Assembly: GCA_965153455.1 (NCBI GenBank) | Contig: OZ234498.1 | Span: forward strand, 9,672,001-9,736,000 | Reading direction: 5' to 3' | Origin: Sphagnum compactum | Taxonomy: Eukaryota > Bryophyta > Sphagnopsida > Sphagnales | Length of the DNA stretch: 64,000 nucleotides | Part shown: piece after piece, positions 13,107 to 24,847 of the stretch | How positions within the stretch are numbered: position 1 is the first letter of the stretch | Layout: every line of letters starts with the position of its first letter | The notes under the pieces: model-generated | What the model was told of the DNA's origin: nothing | The model's database searches: none | Seen by the model: the letters and a program-made list of their open reading frames with translations, nothing else | Position numbers and translations under genes: made by a program

Positions 13107-13712
13107 ATGTGTACTGCAGTCTCCTCCTCCACCCAGATCACGCACGCAGCATTCCTCAATGACTCTGGGATTTCCAGTAATGAGAAACCATCTACAACTT
13201 CCTGTCGTACCACCTCATCATATCACCTTTCTTCCTGCAAACCCTTGTTCTTTTTACACCGGGCTAGGTGTTTGGTGATGTTGTCTCATAGAGCACTTAG
13301 CAGCAACTGTGCATTTGCCAAGAGGGGGGAATATAGGGCACTTGAGAGAGGGAGGAATCAGCTTTTTGGTGGAGTTTTACAATTGGGAGACAGGAGTGTT
13401 GGAGGATACATAGAAGTATCAGTACTTGCTCGAAGGAGTAAGGGGTCAAGGCAACATACCATAATTAAGTGCACAGCATCTGGGGAGGCACATGCAGACA
13501 GGCCAATTGAGCTGCCAATCTTCCCCCTTCCACTGGTTCTCTTCCCAGGTGCTATCATTCCATTGCAGATTTTTGAGTTCCGATATCGTATTATGATGCA
13601 TACACTGCTGCAGACAGATCTGCGGTTTGGTGTGGTATACACAGACAAAGGCACAGGAATTGCTGTTGTTGGTTGTGTGGAGGAAGTAATTAAGCATGAA
13701 CAACTGGTTGAT
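13107..13712 (+). CDS. LON-domain protein, 5' exon (gene appears broken)
   Basis: Encodes about 202 residues. A Ser/Thr/Arg-rich N-terminus of about 125 residues resembles a plastid transit peptide. The start of a LON substrate-binding domain follows: ELPIFPLPLVLFPGAIIPLQ, then IFEFRYRIMMHTLLQ and DLRFGVVY. This matches plant LON-domain proteins (ATP-dependent protease La N-terminal domain family, no AAA or protease domain). The start is the first in-frame ATG, at 13,107. The exon ends at GTTGAT|GTAATG, the point where plant homologues continue with RFFLICKGQERFRV. That continuation is not downstream on this strand; its homologue lies inverted at 14,090-13,806. The gene is therefore probably rearranged or misassembled, and no C-terminal exon was found. 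Confidence 0.75.
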
Positions 13713-13805
13713 GTAATGTCACATTAATTTATTTAATTATTTTCTTCTAATAAAATAATATAAATTATATAATATACAAATCTATGTTATAACAATAATT
13801 ATTTC

Positions 13806-14090
13806 TTCAAATGTGCTGCCCACCCAGAATGAAAAAGGAGTTGGAAATGACTTTTTCCGCAAGTCATCTGGGACATCCTTGTCTGACTTCCCATTGACAC
13901 GATTGGAGATCCGGATCACATCCTTCATATATGTCTCCAGTTCTGTTGCTAGTGTTTCTAAATCTTCTGCTTCCTGTGATGGCCAGTCCTCAAGCCACTC
14001 GACCTGTGCTATCAAATAGGGCTTGGTACGCACCATGCTGGCCACTCTAAAACATTCCTGCCCCTTGCATATCATGAAGAAGCGAACTTC
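13806..14090 (-). pseudogene. LON-domain second exon, inverted
   Basis: The minus strand encodes RFFMICKGQECFRV, VRTKPYLIAQVEWLEDWPS and FPTPFSFWVGSTFE, the expected continuation of the LON domain begun at 13,107-13,712. An AG acceptor precedes it (AACAAG|AAGTT). Two positions usually Arg in plant homologues (ERFRV, LEDRPS) are Cys and Trp here, each explained by one C-to-T change in a CGN codon. No good donor follows the STFE point, where homologues splice to a last exon. The frame also stays open upstream on the minus strand to 14,342 with a Lys/Glu-rich stretch of no recognised family. Either it is a displaced inverted exon of the same gene or a fragment of a paralogue. Confidence 0.6.
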
Positions 14091-14349
14091 TTGTTGTTTG
14101 ATCTCCTTCTCTGATAATAGTTTTATAACTTGTTTTTGTAGCCTACCCAAAACATATTTCTCCACTAGCTTCAAACTAGATTTGTTTGGTACATGTGCAT
14201 TTACATTGAAATTTTTTACCTCATGTTGTAATGCAACCTCTTTTTCTTCACTTGTGATTCTCTTGAAGATTGCAATATTGGCGTGTTTTTTTTTTTTTCC
14301 ATTTCTCAAGCATTTCAATAAATCCCTCATAATAACTATCAAACCTTGA

Positions 14350-16217
14350 CAAAAAAACCTTGCAATGCACTATTAAAGCTAACACTCTTTTCATAACCTT
14401 TTTGCCAAAAATTCACAACATTATGAACTCATTAAGGTTTTAAAACATCTTCAATTTTTGCAAACATACATATTTCAAGAAACAAAGGAGAATAATTTAA
14501 ATGCACGGATGTGATTATAACCGTATATTGCTTTTCATCCACATCCAAATACATTATCATTATGATTGTCAAATATTAAACATATTCATTATTTTTAAAA
14601 GTTCAAATTTTTTATAATTAAAAAATGAAATGTCGAATGGGAATCTTAAAAATAAAATAATTATTTGGCAATGGAGTGCCGAAGCCACCAAGGTACCATG
14701 GTAATATGGCATCGACATGCACAATGATTTTTTCCTTCAAGGTTAAAGTCCTTCTTTTGGTTCTAAATGATTTTCCTTACTCTGTAGCTTGTTGTTCCAT
14801 CCAATATTGTCCAAAGATGGTCAATGGTGGTCCAACTAGAATATTATTTGGTTTTCTAGCTCTTTGTTACACAACAATGATTTCATTCTACAACTTTTGG
14901 GAGAATTAAACAACCCAATTGAATTGATCATTCTTAGTCACCAACATTATTGAAATTAGAAAATTAGGAACATATTTATTACCTTGCTAGACTACCATAA
15001 TATTAATCAATGCCTCTAGTTTCATTACTCTCTACTTCAAGCTAGTTTGAATGATCAAGTATCTAGAATGTGGAACATAATGATCTTATTTTTTACCATC
15101 AAAATAGGTTCCAACATCATGGTTTTAACCTTCTCCTCCTCCCAACATGAATCTTTCACAAAAAAGTTCAAAATTTTGGGATATTCCTTCTCCCACATCA
15201 ACTTGTCGTCCTTTGAGCTTAATGTATTGATCAATATAATTGAAATTACAAATCAATTCTTTCATTGAGAGTTCATCAATGGAAGTCCAATCAAAACTTC
15301 TTCATCTATGGAAGACCCACCATTCTTGCCCACTCAGCTTCCTCCTTTTCCAATGTCCAAATGTTACCATAAGTGCATCCCAAAAAACGAATCTTGTTCA
15401 ATTTTGCGTTAGTAGGTGGTTTTTCCAATTCCTTGATTTTTCATCGCTTTCCAATAAAGGTAGTACTATTCAATTTGTGCTTCATCATTTCAATAACAAA
15501 AGGTTATTCCATGGTTCTTTCAATGAATCTCTATTCACTTGCATATTTAATTAGCCCCCTCTTGCTCCATCAAGTTATGTTTTCAATCCGTTCTACACCC
15601 AATAAACCCTAATTTTCAAAGATGATGTGTTATATACTTTCGTTTTTTTTTAAATTTTCAATTTTTTTAAATTTTTTTTCAAGGAAGGTGTGTTTTATCC
15701 TTCCCCCCCTTTTTTTTCTCAATTATTTCTATTTTTTTTGGTTCTTGTGGTTTTTCTCATCTTTGTTATCTTTCATGAAAAGGATGAATTTTTATGCTTC
15801 ATTGATTTTTTTCATTTTTTTCAATTCTTTTGATTTTTCATTTTTTTGGTTAGATTTTCACCTCTATTTTCTAAAAAAGGAAGACGTGTTTTATCCTTTT
15901 TTTTTCCCTCAATTGTTTTGTTTTTTTTCCTTGTTATTTTATTCAATTATGTTATTTTCTTCCAAGGAATATTTGTTTTATCCTTCCTTTTTTTTGCCTT
16001 ATTGTTTTTTGCATATTTTTCCTTTTGAATTTTTTCCCCCTATGATTATTCTTTTTCCTCCTTGGAGGATGTGATCATCTAGGTGATTTTCTTTTGCTAA
16101 AAATTTACCATTTTGCAAAAAAAAAAATTCACAAGCAACAAGCAACATGGTCAAAGGAATTGTTAGGGATGTTTTTTTAAAAATCATTGAATTTCAAGGA
16201 GAATTTTTTTGAAGATT
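14350..16217. other. Low-complexity interval
   Basis: AT-rich, becoming strongly T-rich on the plus strand at about 15,620-16,070. The long open frame there (15,622-16,074) is almost all Phe, Leu and Ser from T-tracts and is not credible as a gene. Nothing else recognised. Confidence 0.5.
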
Positions 16218-16675
16218 CCCTAGAAAATTGGGCTATGCAACTATTGTTTTGTCACAAATGACATTTTGTGATTAAAAAAATTTCAGTCATGGAAACCTAC
16301 TCACAAGTGCAAATTGGTTGCAAATATTGGTGACATCATGATGATGTCATCAATCCATGGATGCACATGGAAAATATTTATTCAATTTCATCTAAAATAT
16401 AAAATATTTCATATGTATGGCCATTTGCTACTATTTCGCAATTATTTTGGTAGCAACCAATGTCTTACCACTTGGAGTTCCATAATATTGACTCATGGTG
16501 ACATTTGAATGCATTTTATTTTCTTTTTTTTGTAATTGAAAAGTAAAGGAAACCCAATCTAAGCCATTAGATTCATATGTTTATCTTAGATTGTGACATG
16601 TGGCACAATATAGATATACCACATGGCGCACAAATTTAAATTTACATCAAATAAAATTTAACGAATATTTAAGTA

Positions 16676-16860
16676 TGTAGGTAGGTAAGTACTTAAGTAG
16701 ATAAATAGGTTAGTAATATTAAATATGTACCCACCTATTTAAGTTGCCTATCTACCCAAGCTGAGTACTTACCATTTAAGTGGGCAGGTCGAATTAGGTA
16801 CCTACCTGCCTACCTACCTACCTAAGTAGATAGGTGAACGAATAGGTTGGGGAGATAAGT
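16676..16860. repeat. TAGG/CCTA tetranucleotide microsatellite
   Basis: Imperfect GTAG then CTAC tetranucleotide array inside repeat copy B, occupying the position of the array at 1733-1945 in copy A. The shared position indicates that the microsatellite belongs to the element. Confidence 0.8.
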
Positions 16861-17389
16861 AGGCCAGAATGACACATAGACATCTTTCATTTTTATTTTG
16901 TGTTAATATTTTAATTCAATCATCCCAAATGGCACAAATTTTTTCACTTTGATAATAATGTTAGATTACACACCTTTTTTATACAGTTTTCAAAATGGGA
17001 ATGAAGAACAAATAATATAGAATAACTTTTGAACTTGCAATTTATTTACAAACTAGATTACAACTATAAAACTTTCCCCATTTCTTTTGTTATCATTTTT
17101 GGAATTCTAATTGATTAATTAAATAAATGAATAACTATTTAACTAACTAAGTATGTATTCATTAAAAATATATATATATCTACATATATAATATCCTTGG
17201 GTGGTCGTCCTTTCCATCCATTCGTCCTGTCATCCGTCCCGTCATCCATCCATCCAAGTTCCTCATCCCGGAAGAAGAAGATGATGGAAGAGGAGGAGGA
17301 GGAGGACGAATGGCGGCAGCAGCAGCTTATCCAAATGTTTATGTGATCCAATCCTGTAGTTTATGAAAAACTCCTGTAGTCTTGCAATT

Positions 17390-18400
17390 TGCCAAAAAGC
17401 TACAAACTAATTTTAAAAAACAAAAAATTGTTGGAAAAAAAATGAGAAACAAGAGAATAAATCTTTTTTAAACAACACAAGAAATTTCAAATTAAAAAAG
17501 AAAAAAACAAGTTGTTAACAAATAAATAAAATGAAACAAAGTTGTAACAAGAAAGAAAAAACAGAACAAATATTTTTTTAAGGGAAAAAGCTAGAAAAAA
17601 AAAACAGAAAAATACTTTAACAATTAGAAACTTTTTTAAAACACTTAAAAATAGAAAAAAAATGAAAACATATAAAATAAATATATTTAAACATGAAACA
17701 AAAAAGGAAAATACAGTAAAATAATCTTTTAAAAAATTTTAAAAATAGATGACAAAAAATAAAAAACAAAATAGACAGCAGAAGAAAGAGAAAAAAAAAT
17801 GAGGTTTGTCTTCTTTTTCCAAACTTCAAACCTGTATCTGATCAAACAAAAATACAAAAGCTTTTTAAAATTATTTTCATTACAAAACATATTAGAAAAA
17901 CTAGAATCTTTTTGAAAAATAAAATAGAAAATAAATAAATAAATAAATAAATGCATAATTTAAAAAATAAAATGAAGATAGACAAAACAAGAATAGAAAA
18001 AATTAAAGCATGAAACAAACATAAACAAAAAAAAGTAAAAACGCAAAAACTATAAAAAAGGAATGGAAACAAATGAAACAAGGAAAGGGAACTACAATAA
18101 AATAATTTTAAAAGAAAAAAATTACAAAAATGAAGAAACCAAATCAAGAGTAAAAAATAAGAAAAAATAAAACTTATAATAATGAAGAAAATCCCTGCTT
18201 GAAAAAGAATGAGGTGTATCTTCTTTCTCCAAACTTCAAAATTGCATCCAAATAAACAAAAATGTAAAAGTGAAAAAAAAACACTTTATTTTTATTATAC
18301 AAATAATAATAAAAACAAAAAACACATAAAAATAAAAAATAAAAAAAATAAAAGTTTCTAGAGAAAACTAAAACATGAACCAAGTTTAAAGAAATCGGGG
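17390..18400. repeat. A-rich low-complexity block with internal duplication
   Basis: About 1 kb that is strongly A-rich on the plus strand, with GAAAAAACAAA-type words. A segment with TTCTTTTTCCAAACTTCAAA at about 17,810 recurs as TTCTTTCTCCAAACTTCAAA at about 18,220, roughly 410 bp apart, indicating an old tandem duplication. Open frames on the minus strand here are Phe-rich shadows. Confidence 0.6.
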
Positions 18401-19260
18401 AGTTCACAGTGCCCAAAGGTCACTGTCCATCCGGTCGTCCTCCTTGGGTTGTATGTTGGTGGGGCTTTAGTGGGTATGTGTAATTTGGGGGAGGGATGAT
18501 ATATCATAGGTTGTGATTGGGTTCAGCAAGTAACTATCGAATAATCAATATATTTATTTTTAAGGATTTAGTTTTCACACATGTTCATGAGTTTATTTTT
18601 TAATTTTTTTATATTGCAAGTATGACAAGGTTTGTTGAAATTTTCAGAAAATTATTTGAACTTAGACTTGCAAATTACACCTTTTTTCAAAAATAAACAT
18701 TTTGAATTATGTTACTTTGTTATGTATAGAGTTCGTAATATTGTTACTAGAAGAGAAAGTGATGTCATATGTCACAGTGTCCGAAGGTCACGGGTACCCA
18801 CTAGTATATCAATAATATACTAATTACTCACCATCATCCACTTAAGTCACTAATAACTTATAGATATTTACCTAACTAGTTGATTACTTACAAGTTCTCA
18901 ATACATAATACATAAATAAATTAGTAGATAACTACAATATTAATTAGTTAATAATTATTAACTGTAACTAATAGATAATAATTTTAATTTAGAAATATAA
19001 GTTATAAATTATGAATACGTTCAATTAGATATTACGCAATTATTGGAATTATTGTATAATTAATTTGATTACAGTATTTATTTCAATAGTAGTAAAATTG
19101 CTATAAAATTTAAATCCTAATTCTGATTGTTAATCATGAAAATAATTAATAATAAATAAGTTCAAATACACATCACATAATTACTGTAATCATTTCTTAG
19201 GACGGTAAAACTAATTTAATAAGTATGAAAATTTATGTTGTGATAATAATTATTTATTTT

Positions 19261-20710
19261 TCATTGCTTACCTAATGAGATGGCCAGTACTAATAAGAGG
19301 CCTCACTCATAAACTTTAGGGTTTTGCACTCTATTCCTTTCCATCCTCATTGGACTCCCTTTGTCAATGAAATGGAGGCACCTTATGCAACATAACTAAG
19401 AGTTTTGAAATTTTGATCATTGGAACTTGATATGAATGAAAGTGTTATGTATTCAAATAATTTTGTGAGCGTTGTGAAGGGAGTAAACTTTGGGTGAATT
19501 TTCTTTGGAAACCTCGCACATCAAAAGGAAGTGAAGTACTTAAAGAGATTCTATGGAGAATAACAAAAACCAACGCTAGGGAGAAAGTTTTGCAACATTT
19601 TCAAAAACACTAATTCTTAGAACCGTATTATGATTTGTGTGCAGGCCCAAGTGAATCGGGAACTTAGAAAAATAACAATAAAGAAAACCCTGATTCCAGC
19701 TATTGAATTGTATTACAAAATCATACATAATGGGTCTTAATTTTCATCATTACTCGACTTATGGTATACAAGGAGGCTCTGAGAATATGGAACTTCCAGC
19801 ACAAAGAGTTGGTACACAAAGAAAAGGAATCCAGATCACTATGGCAAAAGTGTTCAAGGTGTGTTGTACTTGATAGAGATGAGGTATCCGCACTGTTCTG
19901 AGATACACAGGAGTCACCAGGGTGTTCAAATCTGGCTCATCATTACGCCTGCAGAGATAGTTGTTGGCAGTAAGTGCTAACATTGCACTTGTGTCGGTAA
20001 TGTCTGAGATGGAGAGAATCCTGCAAATTTTTTCCTTCTCACAAATATATGATAGTTGTAGACAAAAGTGGGAAAGCTCTGGAGAGGGTAAACCTTTGAA
20101 CCCACACAAAAAGCATCATTATATGCAGATGCCTTAAAAGTATGTCCAGAACAAGATGAAGTCCTTAGTGAAAATAAGCATATGGGTGGAATGAGCATCC
20201 ACTTATCCTTCAATAGGAAAATGCTTTGCCCTGACCTTGGAAACGCTCTGAGAACCACTATACACATTGAGCTCAGATTGGTTTCCTAATCCAGTTTCCT
20301 GAACAAAATAGTCATCTCAATGAGCACTTTAACTATGATCCAAGTTCACTGCAGATATAAAAAGCTGCATTCAGAAAGTCATCTCCCAGATTGTATAACA
20401 AGGGTCTATACTCAATGTCTGTAGTACCATCCCCTCTGTCAAAGGATCCTTAAACTCATGCTGACATTGAGAATCCAAAAATACCCATGACTTACTATCA
20501 CATAACTCACATTCCCAGCCTTTTCCAGGCTCCAGCATGCAGAATCATTTAAAAAACCTCTGCTGTCGATGTTTCCTTTTCAGGCTTCAGCACACAGAAT
20601 TGGTTGAAAATCTTTGGTGCAAAGGTTTCCCGATGATTGTCAGTCCAAACAGAGTTTTGTGTCTATTGTAGTTTCTGACAGTAGGAATGTACAAAAGGTG
20701 AAAAATGTCT
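19261..20710. other. Spacer downstream of LSM3
   Basis: No supported gene. A 55-codon minus-strand frame at 20,538-20,371 begins with an ATG and has coding-like, Cys/Trp-rich composition (GWECELCDSKSWVFLDS). A longer minus-strand open frame runs at 20,109-19,759. Neither matches a family I know. They may simply be 3' untranslated sequence of LSM3 or fragments of an unrecognised gene. Confidence 0.35.
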
Positions 20711-21850
20711 TCATGATGTCCTCAATGGAGGAGAGACCAAAATCACTCCATCTCCTCGCACAAAGAGATATGGCATGTGCCGTTTTGAAGTCTGGAAAAG
20801 GCCAAAGTCAAGCTCACACTGTTTGCATGCAAATACAGGAACAAAAAGGAAGATGATTGCAGGGGGAAAACCAACCAGGAGCATTCAACAGTAGGAATTT
20901 TTGCAAGCTATGTAAAACATATCCTTACCCTGACAATTTCTTCATAAGTCTCGTCATCGATTTCCACAGAAGTGACCGCCTCCTCCACATCTCCAAGAAT
21001 CATGTTTAAATGCTGATCATATGCCTGCAAGACAATCACCACAAAAAAAAACGTAGTATTTTCTGTCAGAGACAGGCCATTATGACACAAACAAATGACA
21101 AATTCAGTGAAATTGTTTACATTAGAATTTCGTCCACCATTCAACCACACACTGCACAAATACAACAAGGGAAACCACCTGCAGCTAGTGTTTAAAGCTC
21201 ATATTGTGCATGAAAAGCTCATGAAACAGAGAAGAAGATATCCGGTTGACAGCAATACAGATGAAACCCTAAGTCCACTGTCTGTTTGTTGGAACACAGT
21301 ACACACACCCTAATTGCTGAAACATACACATTCATGGTATTGTGTGTGGTTGTGTCAGGTTTAGGATTCCTCCACACTCAATGACAATTGAAACACTTTG
21401 TGAGAGATTAGTTTTTCGATCCATAGATAAAACCCTAAATCGAGGGGAAGTACTCGCACAAAGACTCGGGGAGAGGAGTTGCATATCACTTGCAATGGGA
21501 CGGCGAGGAAAAAATCATAGAAAACCAAGCGCAGCAGCAGCAGTAACAACAGAGCCAAGTCTCTCGCTCATCAAGTCTTCTCCTGTCACACTCAAGAAGG
21601 AAGGAAGGAAGGAAGAGCTTTGAACAATAACAAAAGGACGGACTGTCGAGAAGAAAGCTGCTGTTGTTCGGGAAGGACAAAGCAGAATGTAAGCATAACA
21701 ACAAAACCCTTGCGTACACAAGAAGATCCTTACATGGAGTTTGCCACGCAGCTCACGGTCCGCGCGAAGCTTGACGTAGATGCGCTCATCAAGGCTGAGC
21801 CTGATCAAATCCAGAGGCTCCTTGACCGCACTATCATCCTCCGTTGCCAT
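20711..21850 (-). CDS. LSM3: LSM3, U6 snRNA-associated Sm-like protein
   Basis: Subunit of the LSM1-7 (cytoplasmic mRNA decay) and LSM2-8 (nuclear U6 snRNP) rings. Three exons: 21,850-21,734, 21,024-20,929 and 20,791-20,711, joined in phase 0 at CAT|GTAAGG, TTGCAG|GCA, AGG|GTAAGG and TTCCAG|ACT. They give 97 residues, the usual plant length. Exon 1 carries [19 protein letters not shown] (Sm1 start), exon 2 [15 protein letters not shown], and exon 3 the Sm2 motif [16 protein letters not shown] followed by TGA. Near the exon 3 start the protein reads SKRHMPYLF where homologues have TKRTVPFLF, a mild divergence. It is divergently paired with the methyltransferase at 22,041, with about 190 bp between the start codons. 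Intron 1 contains AAACCCTA telobox-like motifs. Confidence 0.95.
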
Positions 21851-22040
21851 TACACCGCCCCGTCTCCTCCCCTCTCCTCTCCTTCCCTTCCCTTAACTTC
21901 TCTTTCCTTCTCCTCCACTGCCCTTCCCTCCATTTCCATTTTCCCTGCAACCCTAGAAACAGCTAGCTGCCTTCAAATGACCTTCAGAGGCAAAACCCTA
22001 GAACAGCACTCGGGACGGGCATGGCATTCGAGATTCAGTA
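21851..22040. promoter_or_regulatory. Candidate bidirectional promoter, LSM3 / methyltransferase
   Basis: The 190 bp between two divergent start codons must hold both 5' leaders and at least the core promoters. It is rich in CCTTCTCCT-type pyrimidine on the plus strand and contains AACCCTAG at 21,949 and AAACCCTA at 21,993, the plant telobox motif common in promoters of housekeeping and translation genes. No clear TATA box is seen, as is common for such pairs. Transcription start sites are inferred, not visible. Confidence 0.6.
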
Positions 22041-23169
22041 ATGGACATCTTGCACGAGGAGAGTAGTTTTCAACAGGAGAATCCTGGAGTTTCAGAAGAG
22101 GAACAAGACTCGGAGGAGAAAGAAGGATTAGTAGCAGAAATTAGTGAAGAATGCTCGGAGGAAGGAGGAGTGGCGGAAGTGGGATATGAGCTCCAAAATA
22201 CGCAGCAAGGAGGACAGACCAGAGCGATTTTTGTACATCAGCTGCCGAGAAAGGGTCTTTCCTTCCAGTTGTGGCCTGCAGCGACTGCCTTGTGCTGGTA
22301 CTTGGATCACACATACGGGAATTCGGGAATGCAGGTCGCCTCCTCTTCTTATGCTATTCGAGGAGTGGGAGGGAAGGAGGGGGAAGAGGTATCGGGGGTG
22401 AAAAGAAGAAGGCTGCGGGTTCTGGAGCTTGGTGCAGGAACAGGCATGGTGGGTGTTCTTGCAGCGCGCCTCGGAGCTCATGTAAGTGTTTTTCTGAGCT
22501 AAACCCTAAAACTCTCTGCGAAAAAGATGTTCGGAACTGTGAACCATCATCATCAATGTATTCAGAGGAAATGGTTTTGACGGTGAAGTGTCAAATCTTT
22601 GTAGCTTGCAGGTGACCTTGACGGATTTAGCACATGTTCTTCCGAATCTGGAACAAAATGTGGAGCTGAACAAGCTGACAGTGGAAGCTGGAGGAGGCAG
22701 TCTGTCTGTGCATCTGCTGCAATGGGGAGTGAAAGAGGATGTTGCAGCTTTGGGGCAGGAGCCCTTTGATCTTATTCTTGCTTCGGATGTTGTCTACTAT
22801 GATACCTTGTTTGAGCCACTTGTGAAAACACTCAAGTGGCTTGTGGGCGGTACGCAGCAGGAAGATTTGTGTTTGAGGAGCACAAGACCACCAGATAACC
22901 ATTCTTTGGGTCACTACAGCAGTAGTGATCATGTTGTTGGGGGAGCATCAAGCTGTGGTGGCATTGATAAACAGATGCCAAAGATGGAGGAGGATTCAGC
23001 AAGCCCTGTTGTGTTATTAGCACACTTACGAAGATGGAAGAAAGATAAGCATTTCTTCCGCATGGCATGCAAGTTCTTTCATCTTGAAGTTGTCCATCAG
23101 CATCCTCCCCCTGAGAACTACCGCACTGGTGTTGTTGTGTACCGTCTCACAAGGCATGTAGCTCCTTGA
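22041..23169 (+). CDS. METTL21-type protein-lysine methyltransferase
   Basis: S-adenosylmethionine-dependent seven-beta-strand methyltransferase of the METTL21/FAM86 group, which methylates lysines of proteins such as chaperones and elongation factors; the substrate here is unknown. Two exons, 22,041-22,481 and 22,612-23,169, joined at CAT|GTAAGTG and TTGCAG|GTGACC in phase 0, give 332 residues. Visible features: an acidic N-terminus (about residues 1-60), LSFQLWPAATALCWYLDH (family entry motif), RVLELGAGTGMVGVLAARLG (SAM-binding motif I), LTDLAHVLPNLEQNVELN after the splice, and FDLILASDVVYY (post-motif II with the DxxY-type signature). A variable insert (about residues 240-285) precedes the C-terminal VVLLAHLRR strand. 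It starts 190 bp from the LSM3 start on the other strand. Confidence 0.9.
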
Positions 23170-23788
23170 ACGTATTCCCCTTCCTCACATCTGTCTCATT
23201 TGAATTTTTGGGACAGAAATTTGTTAAGTTAATGTCCAATTGAAGTCCATAGATATATCAACATGCATCATTGAATTCTTTTTCCCTGCCAAGGGTGGCA
23301 TCGAACACTTTCACTCACTTTTTTCTTGTATTCAACTCATCGAGTGAAATTTTGCAACATCTTTTTTTCAATGCCAATCTCAACAGATGCACAGAATTTT
23401 TGAGAAATGTTCTCATTATAATTCTAAATGATGTCCATTCATTTTCTTAATTTGCTGCAATTGAGTGTTATTAATTCATTCTCAAAGTTGTAGACAACTG
23501 TAGAATTTCATGTATGCAGAATTTCCAGATCCTATTAGCCTGCCTCTCCTGCATATCCATAGTTACTGTTGTGATGCATCAGTTTTTCTATGCCTTTTCT
23601 GATTTTAATCTAGGCTTTTGTAATTTCTTCATGAGGACACCCGCATTCTGCCCACTTCAAAGCACTACAAGATTCTAACACCTGCCACTAGGTATACTGG
23701 TGCATTGCACTGGAAACTCCTACAAAAGTGACAGAGTCTGGCTCCACCCACCTTCCAGAATCATGATTGTGTGGAGCCAGATTTAGAC

Positions 23789-23945
23789 TCAGGGTTTAAG
23801 GTTTAATCATGACATTCTGGTGGGTCTTTATTCCCTTTAGCCCAGTTTCAGGGTTTAGGGTTTGTCACAGCATTCTGGTGGGTACTGCTTCACTCAAGCC
23901 CAGGTTCTGGGTTTAGTGTTTAGGGTTTAATCATGGCATTTGAAG
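23789..23945 (+). repeat. Tandem repeat with GGGTTTAGGG motif
   Basis: Two and a half diverged units of about 65 bp. Each starts with GGGTTTA-type telomere-like sequence, followed by CATTCTGGTGGGT and TTAGCCCAG/CAAGCCCAG. It lies about 620 bp downstream of the methyltransferase stop. Confidence 0.65.
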
Positions 23946-24847
23946 AAACTGGTTGAGCATGAGAATAGATTTTCCTGCAATTATGTCCATTATCTTCTTT
24001 GGCATCTCATGCTATCAATTGAGAGGAGTCAAGAACTCACACCAAAATGTTACTCTGCAATTCTTTGCACACCCAATCCTAAAGATGAACCCATAATTGA
24101 CTCATGTCCAATGTATTAATTTGCAAATGAGGAAGATGGAAATTTCGATGCTTGTAATTAAACAAACTGAAAACACATATGCACATGGAATTCAAAGAAT
24201 TGTGGATTTCATCACATGGTCAAGTTTAAGAATTTATAGAACATGAACAAATGTTGAATGTAAGGAACCAAATTTCAAAATGAACGTGGCTTGAATTGCG
24301 TGGGTTTGAAGAATAAGCAAGCAAATTCAAGCACACAAACACGATAAACATTGAATATGAATGTTTGGACAATGTGGTTTCTTAGTATTTTAGGGTTTTC
24401 ATTCTAATTGTTTTTGCAATAGCATCTTAGTTATGCCAACCAATTAAAACTAGAAGCACATGCATCCTTGCAAATGCAACATAGAAAGGATTGTAACAGA
24501 AAATTCTAAACCAAAGGCAAAATTTGGACGAAGTTTGATAAACAAAAGGAAAATATTATGTTGCTCAACATATTAAACTAAATTCTGGTCAAACAAGAAA
24601 TTGAAAAAAAATACCAAAAAAAGAGACAAGACAAACAAACAAAAAGTGGAGATGAATTATCACCTTTAATAAACACAATTTGAAACCCCTCAAAGAAGGA
24701 TACTTTTTTTTTTTTTTCTTGTGGGTGTTTAACTTTTTGTTTTTATTTTAGCTTTGCAATTTATCAATTCTTGTTTTTGTTCTATCTTCAAGGAGAAAAA
24801 ATTACGGTACATAGGTAGATTTTATAAAATGATAAAAAAAAATATTT

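Larger units (their letters stand above)
16218..19260 (+). mobile_element. Dispersed repeat copy B, inverted relative to copy A
   Basis: Shares blocks with the minus strand of 720-2348 in the same order: CCCTAGAAAATT (compare CACTAGAAGAAA) at 16,218, a TTTTGTGATTA block, GACATGTGGCACAATATAGA, a TAGG-type microsatellite, GGAATGAAGAACAAATAATA, and an AT-rich tail near 18,820-19,260 (AATACATAATACATAAATAA). Between about 17,140 and 18,800 it holds extra A-rich DNA absent from copy A, so it may be a nested or expanded copy. No transposase seen. Boundaries are approximate. Confidence 0.45.

Noticed and set aside
15622-16074. 150-codon plus-strand frame rich in Phe
   Set aside because: Translation of T-tracts; no domain, low complexity throughout.
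17617-18416. Several minus-strand Phe/Leu-rich frames resembling membrane proteins
   Set aside because: Shadows of an A-rich block, without start context or homology.
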